A program made the translations under genes and the position numbers. From Methyloligella sp. GL2 (GTDB taxonomy: Bacteria; Pseudomonadota; Alphaproteobacteria; Rhizobiales; Methyloligellaceae), in the NCBI RefSeq assembly GCF_013341275.1, contig NZ_CP054476.1, positions 1,005,501-1,069,500 of the forward strand: a stretch of DNA of 64,000 nt, written 5' to 3'. This document shows, piece by piece, positions 17,780-29,153 of the stretch (positions are counted from its first letter, which is position 1; every line of letters begins with the position of its first letter). The notes beneath the pieces are model-generated. The model did not search any database. It was given only the letters and a program-made list of their open reading frames with translations, and was not told where the DNA came from.

Positions 17780-19201
17780 ATGGCCCGGCCAAGCACGACA
17801 TCGACACCATCCAACCGAAACGCCGTTTCGGCGCCCTCCGGCGCCACGTCGGGCGTGTCTTCTCCGGTGCGCGGGGATGAGGCGGAAGCGCTGTTCGCCG
17901 GCCTTAGAGCCTCTCCGCGACTCGCTCTGGCCGTCTCCGGCGGAGCGGACAGCCTGGCGCTGTTTTATCTCGTCCATCGCTGGCGGCAGGCGCGCGATGC
18001 CGGGCCGGAGCTGAGCGTGCTCACCGTCGATCACGGGCTTAGGCCCGAATCGGCCGGCGAGGCGGCGATGGTGGCGGCGCTGGCGGCAAAGCTCGGCCTG
18101 CCGCATCGCACATTGCACTGGACCGATAGCGCGGGCGGCCCAGGGCTGCAGGAGCGGGCGCGGCAGGCGCGCTACCGGCTGATGGCCGGCTTCTGCCATG
18201 ACAACGGCATTCCGGCGCTGCTCACCGCCCATCACCTGGACGATCAGGCCGAGACGGTGCTGATGCGGCTGAGGCGCGGCAGCGGGCTGGACGGACTCGC
18301 GGCGATCCCGGCGCAAGGCGATTGGGCGGGGATTACGATTCGCCGCCCCTTGCTCGATCTCCCCAAGGCGCGGCTGCAGGCGACGCTGCGAGAGGCGGGC
18401 ATCGTCTGGGCGGAAGATGCCTCCAACCAGGACAGCCGGTTCGAGCGGGTGGATTTACGGCAACAGGGGCGTGCTTTGGCGGCACTCGGGCTGACGCCGG
18501 AGGCGCTGGGGCGGACGGCGCGGCGCCTGGCGCGGGCGCGCGATGCGCTGGAGGCGGAGACCGGCCGGTTTCTCGCCGATCATCTGCGCATCGATCCGCA
18601 AGCCGGCGCGGCGGGGTTTGCGGCGCTCTCCTTTGCCGCCTTGCGCGATGCGCCGGAGGAGGTCGCCTTGCGGGCGCTCTCGCGGCTGATCGCCATGATC
18701 GGGGGGCAGGAGCGGCCGGTGCAGCTTTCCAAGCTGGAGGCGCTACTTGCCGCTCTGAAAGCGGAGCCGGGCAAGACCCGCACGCTTGGCGGCTGCCGCC
18801 TGGCGCCGAAGCAGGAGGATTTGCGGCTATTCCGGGAAATCCGCCGGCCCGGCCTGCCGGTGATCCAGCTGCGGCCGGGCGATACCGCGTTATGGGACAA
18901 TCGCTTCTATGTCGGGCTGGGCAGCGAGGCCAAACGGCCGGTCGAGGTGCGCGCGCTGGGTAAGGACGGACTTCTTGCCGCACAAGAGGCGTGCCCCTGG
19001 CTGGGTGCACTGCCGCGGGCGGCGGGCGCGGCGCTGCCATCATGCTGGCGCAATCGGCGGCTGGTATCGGTGTCATGCATCGGCTTGGAGCCGCCAGACG
19101 GCCAAAAAGCACCGTTTTTCACCGCCCGTTTCGTGCACGGGCCGGTTCGGCGCGCCGAATTGGTGGAAATCCCTCAAACTTTCGCGCAACCGCCGCGTTG
19201 A
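17780..19201 (+). CDS. tilS: tRNA(Ile)-lysidine synthetase TilS
   Basis: 473 residues. The PP-loop SGGADS is at 53-58, followed by LTVDHGLRPESAGEA, HHLDDQAETVLMRL and GLDG, all typical of TilS. The enzyme converts C34 of tRNA-Ile(CAU) to lysidine using ATP and lysine, essential for decoding AUA. The first 30 residues are a low-complexity Ser/Thr/Pro extension, so a later start is possible. Located between pal and ftsH, the normal alphaproteobacterial order. Confidence 0.93.
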   Translation: MARPSTTSTPSNRNAVSAPSGATSGVSSPVRGDEAEALFAGLRASPRLALAVSGGADSLALFYLVHRWRQARDAGPELSVLTVDHGLRPESAGEAAMVAALAAKLGLPHRTLHWTDSAGGPGLQERARQARYRLMAGFCHDNGIPALLTAHHLDDQAETVLMRLRRGSGLDGLAAIPAQGDWAGITIRRPLLDLPKARLQATLREAGIVWAEDASNQDSRFERVDLRQQGRALAALGLTPEALGRTARRLARARDALEAETGRFLADHLRIDPQAGAAGFAALSFAALRDAPEEVALRALSRLIAMIGGQERPVQLSKLEALLAALKAEPGKTRTLGGCRLAPKQEDLRLFREIRRPGLPVIQLRPGDTALWDNRFYVGLGSEAKRPVEVRALGKDGLLAAQEACPWLGALPRAAGAALPSCWRNRRLVSVSCIGLEPPDGQKAPFFTARFVHGPVRRAELVEIPQTFAQPPR

Positions 19202-19244
19202 GAAAGCGTGCACCTCTTTGCATTAGGGTTGGGCTTGGAGTTTA

Positions 19245-19273
19245 CTTGGCAAAGGAACCCTCGGTTCCTATCT
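19245..19273 (+). promoter_or_regulatory. Sigma32 (RpoH)-type heat-shock promoter for ftsH
   Basis: CTTGGC at 19245-19250 and CCTATCT at 19267-19273, separated by 16 bp, match the alphaproteobacterial RpoH consensus (CTTG, then CYTATnT). It lies about 137 bp upstream of ftsH, a protease gene commonly under heat-shock control and which itself degrades RpoH. Confidence 0.65.
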
Positions 19274-19410
19274 TAACGCATGGTTAGCAAAGTTCTTTAT
19301 GGGCGCGCGGCATATCTGCAAACTGCCGGTACAAGCCACGGTTGCGGCACTGGGCTCCAGGCCGCACCGATAAGAACGTCGCCATAGATCTTTCGTAAGT
19401 AGGGCAATCG

Positions 19411-21348
<1,938 letters not shown>

Positions 21349-21356
21349 GAATGCTG

Positions 21357-21411
21357 GATGGCTCCGAGCTTATTCCCGTCGTAAGCGATCTGGTCTAAGT
21401 TTGGAGCCATC
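21357..21411. repeat. Two-tier inverted repeat before the ART-like module
   Basis: Outer arms GATGGCTCC (21357-21365) and GGAGCCATC (21403-21411) are perfect complements. Inside, GCTTA and TAAGC form a second stem around TTCCCGTCG. It starts 9 bp after the ftsH stop and ends 24 bp before the first gene of the module. It could be a terminator-like structure without T-run, a 5'-leader structure, or the scar of an insertion. Confidence 0.5.
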
Positions 21412-21434
21412 AACTCAACGCCGCAGGACTCGAT

Positions 21435-21656
21435 ATGGCCAACAAGACGCTCTCTAGAGCAGCCAAGAACGGTACAAGCTTGGACCGTACAGGGGGGAAG
21501 CGCTACTTGTCCTCAAAGCGGGATGTTGTGCAATTCAAGGCTGCGGCGCGTGCCTATCTCGAAAAGCATGCGAAGAGCAAAGAACTGGCTTTAGAGGCAC
21601 TTCAAGCTATGGGCATGGTCACTGCTAAGGGCCGTCTAACCAAACACTATCGCTAG
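21435..21656 (+). CDS. Small basic protein, possible antitoxin/partner of the ART-like protein
   Basis: 73 residues, ending in LEALQAMGMVTAKGRLTKHYR-type tail. The segment FKAAARAYLEKHAKSKELAL followed by the 'LxxMGMxTxxGxLTKxYR' ending is a pattern I recall from small genes found next to ART-fold proteins such as the one that follows. It is Lys/Arg-rich, without signal or membrane segment. It ends in TAG immediately followed, in the same frame and with no gap, by the GTG of the next gene. More AT-rich than ftsH and folP. Function is inference from pairing. Confidence 0.6.
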   Translation: MANKTLSRAAKNGTSLDRTGGKRYLSSKRDVVQFKAAARAYLEKHAKSKELALEALQAMGMVTAKGRLTKHYR

Positions 21657-22241
21657 GTGCATCGGCTCAGTACCAGCTTCATTCTCGGATATCATGGTTG
21701 CGACGAAAGCGTTGCAGAGCGCCTTTTAGGCGGGTCTGCCTTTCGTGCGAGCGAAAACGATTATGATTGGCTCGGCCCGGGAATCTATTTTTGGGAGAGC
21801 AATCCGCGCCGGGCACTGTCCTTTGCCAACGAAGTCAGCAAACGCAAGGGATCGGATATTCGTAAGCCGGCGGTCGTCGGTGCCGTTGTCGACTTAGGGC
21901 TGTGTCTCGACCTGGCATCGGAAGCCGGTATTGCGCAGCTGAAGGCCGCCTACAAAACGTTTGAGCGATTATGCGAAGTGGGCGGCGTCTCCATGCCCAC
22001 CAATAGCGGTGGAGAAGACTCACTTTTTCGACGACTCGACTGTGCCGTCATTCAGCAATTCCACAACATTCGCTTAGAAAGCGAGGAACCTGCAGTCGAC
22101 ACTGTCAGGGGGTTCTTTATTGAAGGAGAGCCGATTTACCCAAGTGCCGGATTTCGCGACAAAGCTCACTGCCAAATCTGCGTCTGCAATCCGCTTCAAA
22201 TCAAAGGCGTCTTCCGTGTCTCCCCGAGTGAACTAAAGTAG
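21657..22241 (+). CDS. ADP-ribosyltransferase-fold-like protein, candidate toxin
   Basis: 194 residues from GTG 21657, which abuts the TAG of the preceding gene in the same frame; no separate ribosome site is visible, so expression depends on coupling or readthrough. The N-terminus has GYHGCD (Tyr12-His13-Gly14) and about 30 residues later ENDYDWLGPGIYFWE (Tyr44), the spacing of the His and Tyr of PARP/DUF3990-like ADP-ribosyltransferase folds ('YHGT...GxGxYF'). A catalytic Glu could lie in the FFIEGEPIYPSAGF segment. Activity is inferred. The base composition differs from the housekeeping genes around it. Confidence 0.6.
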   Translation: MHRLSTSFILGYHGCDESVAERLLGGSAFRASENDYDWLGPGIYFWESNPRRALSFANEVSKRKGSDIRKPAVVGAVVDLGLCLDLASEAGIAQLKAAYKTFERLCEVGGVSMPTNSGGEDSLFRRLDCAVIQQFHNIRLESEEPAVDTVRGFFIEGEPIYPSAGFRDKAHCQICVCNPLQIKGVFRVSPSELK

Positions 22242-22248
22242 CGCACCT

Positions 22249-23331
22249 ATGCCAAATCTCTATCTCCGGCCGCTGGGCTTTCTTTATGGAAGCCGCGCCG
22301 TTACCGCGATTGCCGATGGAGCCGCCTTGCCGCTTGCCGGCGGGCCGGCGGCCTTCACCCTTGCCGAGCTGATCGAGGGGGGGCCGGGCGATGCCAACCG
22401 GCGGCTGCTCAGTGCTTCGGAGCTCGCGCAAAGCGATGACGGCGATCTGGCGGCGTTGCTGGCGCAGGTGACGGGGCCGCGCGGGGCGATCGCCGGGCTG
22501 CCGGAAACGCGGCTCGCCGACGGCCGGCCGGTGCTGATGGGCATCGTCAACGTGACCCCGGACAGCTTTTCCGATGGCGGGCTCTACGACGAGACCGAGG
22601 GCGCCGTGGCGCATGCCGCGTCGTTGGTGCAGGCAGGAGCCGAGATCATCGATATCGGCGGCGAATCGACCCGTCCGGGGGCCGAGACCGTGCCGGGGGA
22701 GGACGAGCTCTCCCGCGTGGTCCCGGTGGTGGCCGAGCTTCGCGGCATCAAGGCGGCGATCTCCATCGATACGCGCAAAGCCGATGTGGCGCGGGCGGCG
22801 GCGGAGAAGGGGGCGACGATCTTCAACGACGTCTCCGCGCTGACGTTCGATGCCGACAGTCTTGCCACCGCCGCCGAGCTGGGACTCGAGGTCGTCTTGA
22901 TGCATGCCCAGGGCGAGCCCAAGACCATGCAGCACAACCCGTCCTATGACGACGTGGTGCTGGAGGTTTACGACTATCTGGCGGCGCGTATCGGCGTTGC
23001 CATGGAGGCCGGCATTCCGCGGGAGAAGATCATCGCCGATCTTGGCATCGGTTTCGGCAAGACCATCGAGCATAATCTTGAGCTGCTCTCCCATGTCAGC
23101 CTGTTCCACGGGCTCGGCGTGCCGCTGTTGATCGGCGCTTCGCGCAAGAAGTTCATTCACGGCGTCTCGGGCGAGACCACGCCGAAGCGGCGGGAGCCCG
23201 GATCGCAAGCGGCGGGAATCGCCGCCGTCTCGCAAGGGGCGCAAATCTTGCGGGTGCATGACGTGGCCGGCGCCAAGCAATCGCTGGAGGTCTGGCGCGG
23301 CGCGGTCTATGGGCCGGACGAAAACGCCTGA
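22249..23331 (+). CDS. folP: Dihydropteroate synthase
   Basis: 360 residues. The DHPS core begins near 97 with MGIVNVTPDSFSDGG and continues with IDIGGESTRPGAE, SIDTRKADVA, FNDVSAL, LMHAQGEPKTMQ and IGASRKKFI. It condenses 4-aminobenzoate with dihydropterin pyrophosphate and is the sulfonamide target. The extra 95-residue N-terminal extension is typical of alphaproteobacterial forms. glmM follows, the classical order. Confidence 0.95.
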   Translation: MPNLYLRPLGFLYGSRAVTAIADGAALPLAGGPAAFTLAELIEGGPGDANRRLLSASELAQSDDGDLAALLAQVTGPRGAIAGLPETRLADGRPVLMGIVNVTPDSFSDGGLYDETEGAVAHAASLVQAGAEIIDIGGESTRPGAETVPGEDELSRVVPVVAELRGIKAAISIDTRKADVARAAAEKGATIFNDVSALTFDADSLATAAELGLEVVLMHAQGEPKTMQHNPSYDDVVLEVYDYLAARIGVAMEAGIPREKIIADLGIGFGKTIEHNLELLSHVSLFHGLGVPLLIGASRKKFIHGVSGETTPKRREPGSQAAGIAAVSQGAQILRVHDVAGAKQSLEVWRGAVYGPDENA

Positions 23332-23371
23332 AGCGCCTCCGAAACCCCGAAAACCAACGAAAAGCGCCAAT

Positions 23372-23395
23372 GTTACAGGCTGCTAGCTCTGTAAC
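23372..23395. repeat. Short inverted repeat between folP and glmM
   Basis: GTTACAG (23372-23378) and CTGTAAC (23389-23395) are perfect complements around a spacer containing GCTAGC. No T-run follows, so this is more likely an operator or mRNA hairpin than a terminator. Nothing else is recognised in 23332-23541. Confidence 0.35.
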
Positions 23396-23541
23396 GGTTG
23401 CTTACATGATTTGAACGCATACTGCGCGTTTCCGGCGCATAATCGGCGCAGTTCAGCGCCACAACTGCAGTGAGTCGCAATAACGTGGCGAAAACGAACA
23501 AATCCCAGAGGGACAGACACGGGAACGAGACGGGGGGCGAC

Positions 23542-24888
23542 ATGGCTCGCAACTATTTCGGCACCGATGGTATTCGGGGCAGCGCCAACAGCTATCCTAT
23601 GACATCGGAAGTGGCACTTCGCGTCGGCATGGCGGCGGGGAAGCTGTTCACCAACGGCAATTACCGGCACCGCGTGGTGATCGGGAAGGATACCCGGCTA
23701 TCCGGCTATATGATCGAATCGGCGCTGGTCTCCGGCTTCACCGCGGTGGGCATGGACGTGTTCCTGCTCGGTCCGATGCCGACCCCGGCGGTGGCGATGC
23801 TGACCCGCTCCTTGCGTGCCGATCTCGGGGTGATGATCTCCGCCTCCCACAATCCGTTCAACGATAACGGCATCAAGCTGTTCGGGCCCGACGGCTATAA
23901 GCTCTCCGACGAGGTGGAGAGCGAGATCGAGGCGCTGATGGATGGGGATATGTCTCCGCTTCTGGCGCCGCCGGAGATGATCGGCCGGGCGACCCGCATC
24001 GACAGCGCCTCGGAGCGCTATATCGAATTCGCCAAGCGCACCTTGCCGCGCAATCTGCGTTTCGACGGGCTGCGCGTGGTGATCGATTGCGCCAATGGTG
24101 CCGGCTACAAGGTGGCGCCCGCGGCGCTCTGGGAGCTCGGGGCCGAGGTGGTGCAGATCGGCGTGGAGCCGAACGGCCTCAACATCAACAAGGAATGCGG
24201 CTCCACTTCGCCCGAGGCGTTGGCCGATAAGGTGCGCGAGGTGCGCGCCGATATCGGGATCGCCCTGGACGGCGATGCGGACCGGGTGCTGATCATCGAC
24301 GAGACCGGCAAGGTGGTCGACGGCGATCAGCTGATGGCGGTGATCGCCGAATCCTGGCTGAAGCGCGGGCGGCTCGCCGGCGGCGGCATCGTCACCACGG
24401 TGATGTCCAATCTCGGCCTGCAGAAGCATCTGGAAGCGCTTGGGCTCACAGTGGAGCGCACCCCGGTGGGCGACCGCTACGTCTCGGAGCATATGCGCCG
24501 CCACGGCTATAATGTCGGCGGCGAGCAGTCGGGCCATATGATCTTGTCGGATTTCTCCACCACGGGCGATGGGCTGGTCACCGCGCTGCAGATCCTGGCC
24601 GTGGTGTGCCAGAGCAAGAAGCCGGTGAGCGAAGTCTGCGAGCGGTTCGAGCCGCTGCCGCAGATCCTGGAGAATGTGGAATATTCCGGCGCCATCTCGC
24701 CGCTCGACAATGTCACGGTGGAGCGGGCGATCAAGGAAGCCAATGAGAAGCTGGGCAAGACCGGGCGTCTCGTGGTGCGCGCCTCGGGCACCGAGCCGGT
24801 GATCCGGGTGATGGGCGAGGGCGCCGATGCCGGGCTGGTGCAGAGCGTCGTCTCCGACCTGATTCAGGTGCTGAAAACAGCGGCTTAG
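23542..24888 (+). CDS. glmM: Phosphoglucosamine mutase
   Basis: 448 residues from ATG 23542 ([13 protein letters not shown]) behind a GGGGGG ribosome site; the frame is open for 24 codons upstream without family similarity. The active-site Ser102 lies in [11 protein letters not shown], the metal loop is DGDADRVL, the sugar-binding loop GGEQSGHMI and the phosphate loop [11 protein letters not shown]. It converts glucosamine-6-P to glucosamine-1-P for UDP-GlcNAc. A strong terminator follows. Confidence 0.97.
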   Translation: MARNYFGTDGIRGSANSYPMTSEVALRVGMAAGKLFTNGNYRHRVVIGKDTRLSGYMIESALVSGFTAVGMDVFLLGPMPTPAVAMLTRSLRADLGVMISASHNPFNDNGIKLFGPDGYKLSDEVESEIEALMDGDMSPLLAPPEMIGRATRIDSASERYIEFAKRTLPRNLRFDGLRVVIDCANGAGYKVAPAALWELGAEVVQIGVEPNGLNINKECGSTSPEALADKVREVRADIGIALDGDADRVLIIDETGKVVDGDQLMAVIAESWLKRGRLAGGGIVTTVMSNLGLQKHLEALGLTVERTPVGDRYVSEHMRRHGYNVGGEQSGHMILSDFSTTGDGLVTALQILAVVCQSKKPVSEVCERFEPLPQILENVEYSGAISPLDNVTVERAIKEANEKLGKTGRLVVRASGTEPVIRVMGEGADAGLVQSVVSDLIQVLKTAA

Positions 24889-24965
24889 GGCCGCAATCCG
24901 GCGATCCGCCAAGCAGGCGGCTAGTCGTTAACGAATCCTTTCCAAGTGTTTAATGGATTCTTACC

Positions 24966-25001
24966 AAGGTTCCGGCCTAACGGCCGGGACCTTTTGTTTT
25001 T
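24966..25001 (+). terminator. Rho-independent terminator after glmM
   Basis: Stem AAGGTTCCGGCC (24966-24977) / GGCCGGGACCTT (24982-24993) with one G-T pair and a TAAC loop, followed directly by TTTTGTTTTT. It ends the long rightward housekeeping block. Confidence 0.85.
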
Positions 25002-25044
25002 GGTGCTGCAAGAGTTTCAAAACGAAATCTCTATTAGATCTCCA

Positions 25045-25052
25045 TTAACCAT
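25045..25052 (+). promoter_or_regulatory. TTAACCAT element, possible CtrA box
   Basis: Exact TTAACCAT in CATTAACCATT, 84 bp upstream of the outer-membrane protein start. Identical to the octamer at 16555-16562. CtrA control of envelope genes is known in alphaproteobacteria; for this gene it is a guess. Confidence 0.35.
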
Positions 25053-25135
25053 TCCGCCGCATAGTCCCGTTTTGAGACAGCTGAGAACGCACCCGCTCCG
25101 TTGGGGAGCTTTGGCTGGAGAAAAAGGGGACGATC

Positions 25136-25981
25136 ATGCGAAACACACGCTTGGTATTTGCTGCGTTGGCTTTTGTCGCGTGCCAGACCGCCGGCGCTCA
25201 GGCAGCCGATTTGGGCCTGCCGCCTCCGCCGCCTATGGCCATGGAAGCACCGCCGCCGATGATGCCGGTGGTCGACGATTGCTGCACCGACGACACGGGC
25301 TGGTATTTCCGGGGTTTCCTCGGCACCACCAATTACGATCTGGACCGGATCAGCAACCCGGCCTTCGACACTGCCGACTTCACCTTCTTCGATCTGGGCT
25401 ATGAGTCGTCGGGCTTCGGCGGCCTCGGTGTCGGCTGGAAGTTCAACAACTGGCTGCGCTTCGACACCACCTGGGAATATCGCAGCAAGTCGACTTTCCA
25501 CGGTCTGGACCGCTATGTCGGGCCCGGCTTCTCCGGCACCAATCAGTACCAGGCGACGATGAAGTCCTGGGTCTGGATGAACAGCCTCTATTGGGATGTG
25601 TTCTGCTGGAACGGCTTTAAGCCCTATGTCGGCGCCGGTATCGGCTATGCGGCCAACTACATCGACGACTTCTCCGACATTAACACGCCCAATCTCGGCG
25701 TTGCTTACGGCGACGGCCACCGGGAAGGCAACTTCGCCTGGTCCGTCACTGCCGGTCTCGGCTATCAGGTCAACAACCGTGTGACCCTGGACCTGGCCTA
25801 TCGCTACCTGGATCTGGGCGAGGCCATGAGCGGCAATATCCGCGCCTATGACGGCAGCGGCGGCGTGGCCGAGGGGCTGAAGTTCGAGGATGTCCATTCC
25901 CACGATCTGATGCTCGGTGTCCGCTACAAATTCGGCGGCTGCTGCGATCAGCCGGTGGCGATGCCTGTCGCTTTCAAATAA
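25136..25981 (+). CDS. Outer-membrane beta-barrel protein (Omp25/31-like)
   Basis: 281 residues from ATG 25136 with a strong AAAAAGGGGA ribosome site. A cleavable signal peptide (MRNTRLVFAALAFVAC...AQA) precedes a Pro-rich segment with a Cys pair (DDCCTDD), then alternating beta-strands typical of small porin-like barrels (GWYFRGFLGTTNYDL, YVGAGIGYAANYI, VTLDLAYRYLDLG, HDLMLGVRYKFGG). A second Cys pair (GGCCDQ) lies near the C-terminus; the four Cys might form disulphides. Monocistronic between two terminators. Confidence 0.85.
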   Translation: MRNTRLVFAALAFVACQTAGAQAADLGLPPPPPMAMEAPPPMMPVVDDCCTDDTGWYFRGFLGTTNYDLDRISNPAFDTADFTFFDLGYESSGFGGLGVGWKFNNWLRFDTTWEYRSKSTFHGLDRYVGPGFSGTNQYQATMKSWVWMNSLYWDVFCWNGFKPYVGAGIGYAANYIDDFSDINTPNLGVAYGDGHREGNFAWSVTAGLGYQVNNRVTLDLAYRYLDLGEAMSGNIRAYDGSGGVAEGLKFEDVHSHDLMLGVRYKFGGCCDQPVAMPVAFK

Positions 25982-26017
25982 GCGCGAGGCTCTTAAAGAG
26001 CCGCCAGAAAATCCAAG

Positions 26018-26049
26018 ACCGCCTGTCGTCCAAACGACGGGCGGTTTTT
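26018..26049 (+). terminator. Rho-independent terminator after the OMP gene
   Basis: Stem ACCGCCTGTCGT (26018-26029) / ACGACGGGCGGT (26034-26045), one wobble pair, loop CCAA, with TTTTT directly after. Confidence 0.88.
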
Positions 26050-26101
26050 GCGTTTGCGGCGGGTTGAAGCTTGCCGTTCGTCGCGCCGCGCCCGATGACG
26101 C

Positions 26102-26190
26102 TTGACGGACTTATCATGTCGCATATATGGCGATTGGACCGACGGGCCCGCTGATGCCCCACGATTTCATTTTAGAGTGAGGCATGTGCC
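26102..26190 (+). ncRNA. serC promoter and serC-type leader RNA candidate
   Basis: A sigma70-like promoter is visible (TTGACG 26102-26107, 16-bp gap, TATATG 26124-26129). The leader that follows has a CGGGCCCG palindrome and then a 9-bp stem, ATGCCCCAC against GTGAGGCAT (one mismatch), which would cover the GTGAGG ribosome site of serC. Position and the GACGGGCCCGCTGATGCC core agree with my memory of the alphaproteobacterial serC motif described with the SAM-II riboswitch. The ligand, if any, is unknown. Confidence 0.6.
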
Positions 26191-27360
26191 ATGACCGCTA
26201 AGCCGACACGGCGTCCGGCCAATCCGCGTTTTTCCTCCGGCCCCTGCACCAAGCATCCGGGCTGGTCGTTGGAATTCCTCGCCGGGGCTGCGCTGGGCCG
26301 CAATCACCGCTCCAATGTCGCCCATGCCAAGATGCAGCTGGCGCTGGAGAAGAGCCGCGAGGTCTTGCAGCTTCCCGACGATTATCTGATCGGCATGGTG
26401 CCGGCCTCCGATACCGGCGCCATGGAGATGGCGATGTGGTCGCTGCTGGGGCCGCGCGGCGTCGACGTGTTGGCCTGGGAGGCGTTCAGCGCCGATTGGG
26501 TCACCGATATCGTGGAGCAGCTCAAGCTGAACCAGGTGCGCTCCATTCTGGCGCCCTATGGCGAGCTGCCGGACCTCTCTCAGGTGGATTTCACCCGCGA
26601 TGTGGTGTTCGCCTGGAACGGCACCACCTCCGGCGTGCGGGTGCCGAATGGCGACTGGATTCCCGACGACCGCGAAGGGCTGACCATCGTCGATGCGACC
26701 TCGGCAATCTTCGCGCAGGAGATCGACTGGTCGAAGATCGATGTCGCCACCTATTCCTGGCAGAAGGTGCTTGGGGGCGAAGCGGCGCACGGCATGCTGA
26801 TCTTGTCGCCGCGGGCGGTGGAGCGGCTTGAGAGCTATACGCCGCCTTGGCCGCTGCCGAAGATCTTCCGCCTCACGCAAGACGGCGTCCTGATGAAGGA
26901 GATCTTCGAGGGCTCGCCGATCAACACCCCGTCGCTGCTGTGCATCGAGGATTATCTCGATGCACTTTCCTGGGTGGAGAGCATCGGCGGTTACGCGGCC
27001 ACCATGGCGCGGAGCGATGCCAATGCCGGCGTGATTGCCGCCTGGGCCGAAGAGACGCCTTGGGTGGATTTCCTGGCTGTCGATCCGGCGACGCGCTCCA
27101 ATACCGGCGTTTGCCTGAAGCTTGTCGATCCGGACGTGCTGGCCTTGCCGGCCGAACAGCAGGCGGCGTTGCCGAAGGAGATGGCGGCGCTGCTGGATAC
27201 GGAGAACGTTGCCAAGGATATCGCCGCCTATCGGACCGCACCGCCCGGCTTGCGCATCTGGTGTGGGGCGACGGTAGAGAAGAGCGACGTCGAGCTTTTG
27301 ATGCCGTGGTTGGAATGGGCCTTCGCCGAGGCCAAGCGGAGCCTCGCCAAAGCGGCGTAA
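26191..27360 (+). CDS. serC: Phosphoserine aminotransferase
   Basis: 389 residues of the alphaproteobacterial-type SerC. The PLP lysine is Lys192 in [12 protein letters not shown]; other motifs are [30 protein letters not shown] and EGSPINTPS. It transaminates 3-phosphohydroxypyruvate to phosphoserine. In many Rhizobiales serA follows directly and then purA; here serA is missing and a small antisense exported protein gene lies between serC and purA. Confidence 0.95.
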   Translation: MTAKPTRRPANPRFSSGPCTKHPGWSLEFLAGAALGRNHRSNVAHAKMQLALEKSREVLQLPDDYLIGMVPASDTGAMEMAMWSLLGPRGVDVLAWEAFSADWVTDIVEQLKLNQVRSILAPYGELPDLSQVDFTRDVVFAWNGTTSGVRVPNGDWIPDDREGLTIVDATSAIFAQEIDWSKIDVATYSWQKVLGGEAAHGMLILSPRAVERLESYTPPWPLPKIFRLTQDGVLMKEIFEGSPINTPSLLCIEDYLDALSWVESIGGYAATMARSDANAGVIAAWAEETPWVDFLAVDPATRSNTGVCLKLVDPDVLALPAEQQAALPKEMAALLDTENVAKDIAAYRTAPPGLRIWCGATVEKSDVELLMPWLEWAFAEAKRSLAKAA

Positions 27361-27378
27361 TGGCTCCGCCTCGTTTGC

Positions 27379-27591
27379 CTAGCTTTGCTCGGCAGGCGCT
27401 TGGTGGTGGCGTTGGTAGAACCGGTCGAAGAGATGGGTCTGCTTCTGCGTCACCGTCGGCGCGCCGCCATAGGGGCAGGTGTCGGGATTCGGCGCTTCCA
27501 TGCAGTGCGGAATGACCGCCAGGGCCGGTGTTGCGGCCGCGCCGGTCAGGACCGCTGCGGAGGCAAGTCCAATCATCAGTTTTTTGAGCAT
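27379..27591 (-). CDS. Small exported protein with one Cys pair
   Basis: 70 residues from ATG 27591, with AGGGAG upstream. A signal peptide (MLKKLMIGLASAAVLTGAA...ALA) leaves about 45 residues with CMEAPNPDTC, whose two Cys could form a disulphide, and a His/Gln-rich end (RFYQRHHQ). Convergent with serC, divergent from purA. No family recognised. Confidence 0.6.
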   Translation of the reverse strand: MLKKLMIGLASAAVLTGAAATPALAVIPHCMEAPNPDTCPYGGAPTVTQKQTHLFDRFYQRHHQAPAEQS

Positions 27592-27784
27592 CGGTCTTCT
27601 CCCTAGCTTGCCGGGCGTCCCCAAGACACCCGTATAAAGGGAAGCGTGGCGGGGTTCGGCCCGTTCCGCGCGCGGGCCTTCGCTTGACAATTTGTCGCAC
27701 CCTTACGCCGCTCCTGCGCCGCATGCGACGGCGGGTCCGCCCGCTGCTCCAATGAGCGCACTCGCATCTGATCCGGCCACGCGC

Positions 27785-27823
27785 TATAACGCGTCACGGC
27801 CCCGGGACCTGCGGGGCCGTTTT
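27785..27823 (+). promoter_or_regulatory. purA promoter with hairpin at the transcript 5' end
   Basis: A -10-like TATAAC at 27785-27790 is followed immediately by a perfect stem ACGGCCCC (27796-27803) / GGGGCCGT (27813-27820) and TTTT. The hairpin would start at about +1 and end 23 bases before the purA start. It could be a 5'-stabilising stem, an attenuator, or a terminator of antisense origin. Confidence 0.45.
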
Positions 27824-27846
27824 GGTGTCAGCCGGAGGCAGAAAAA

Positions 27847-29139
<1,293 letters not shown>

Positions 29140-29153
29140 GGGGGGCTTGAGCC

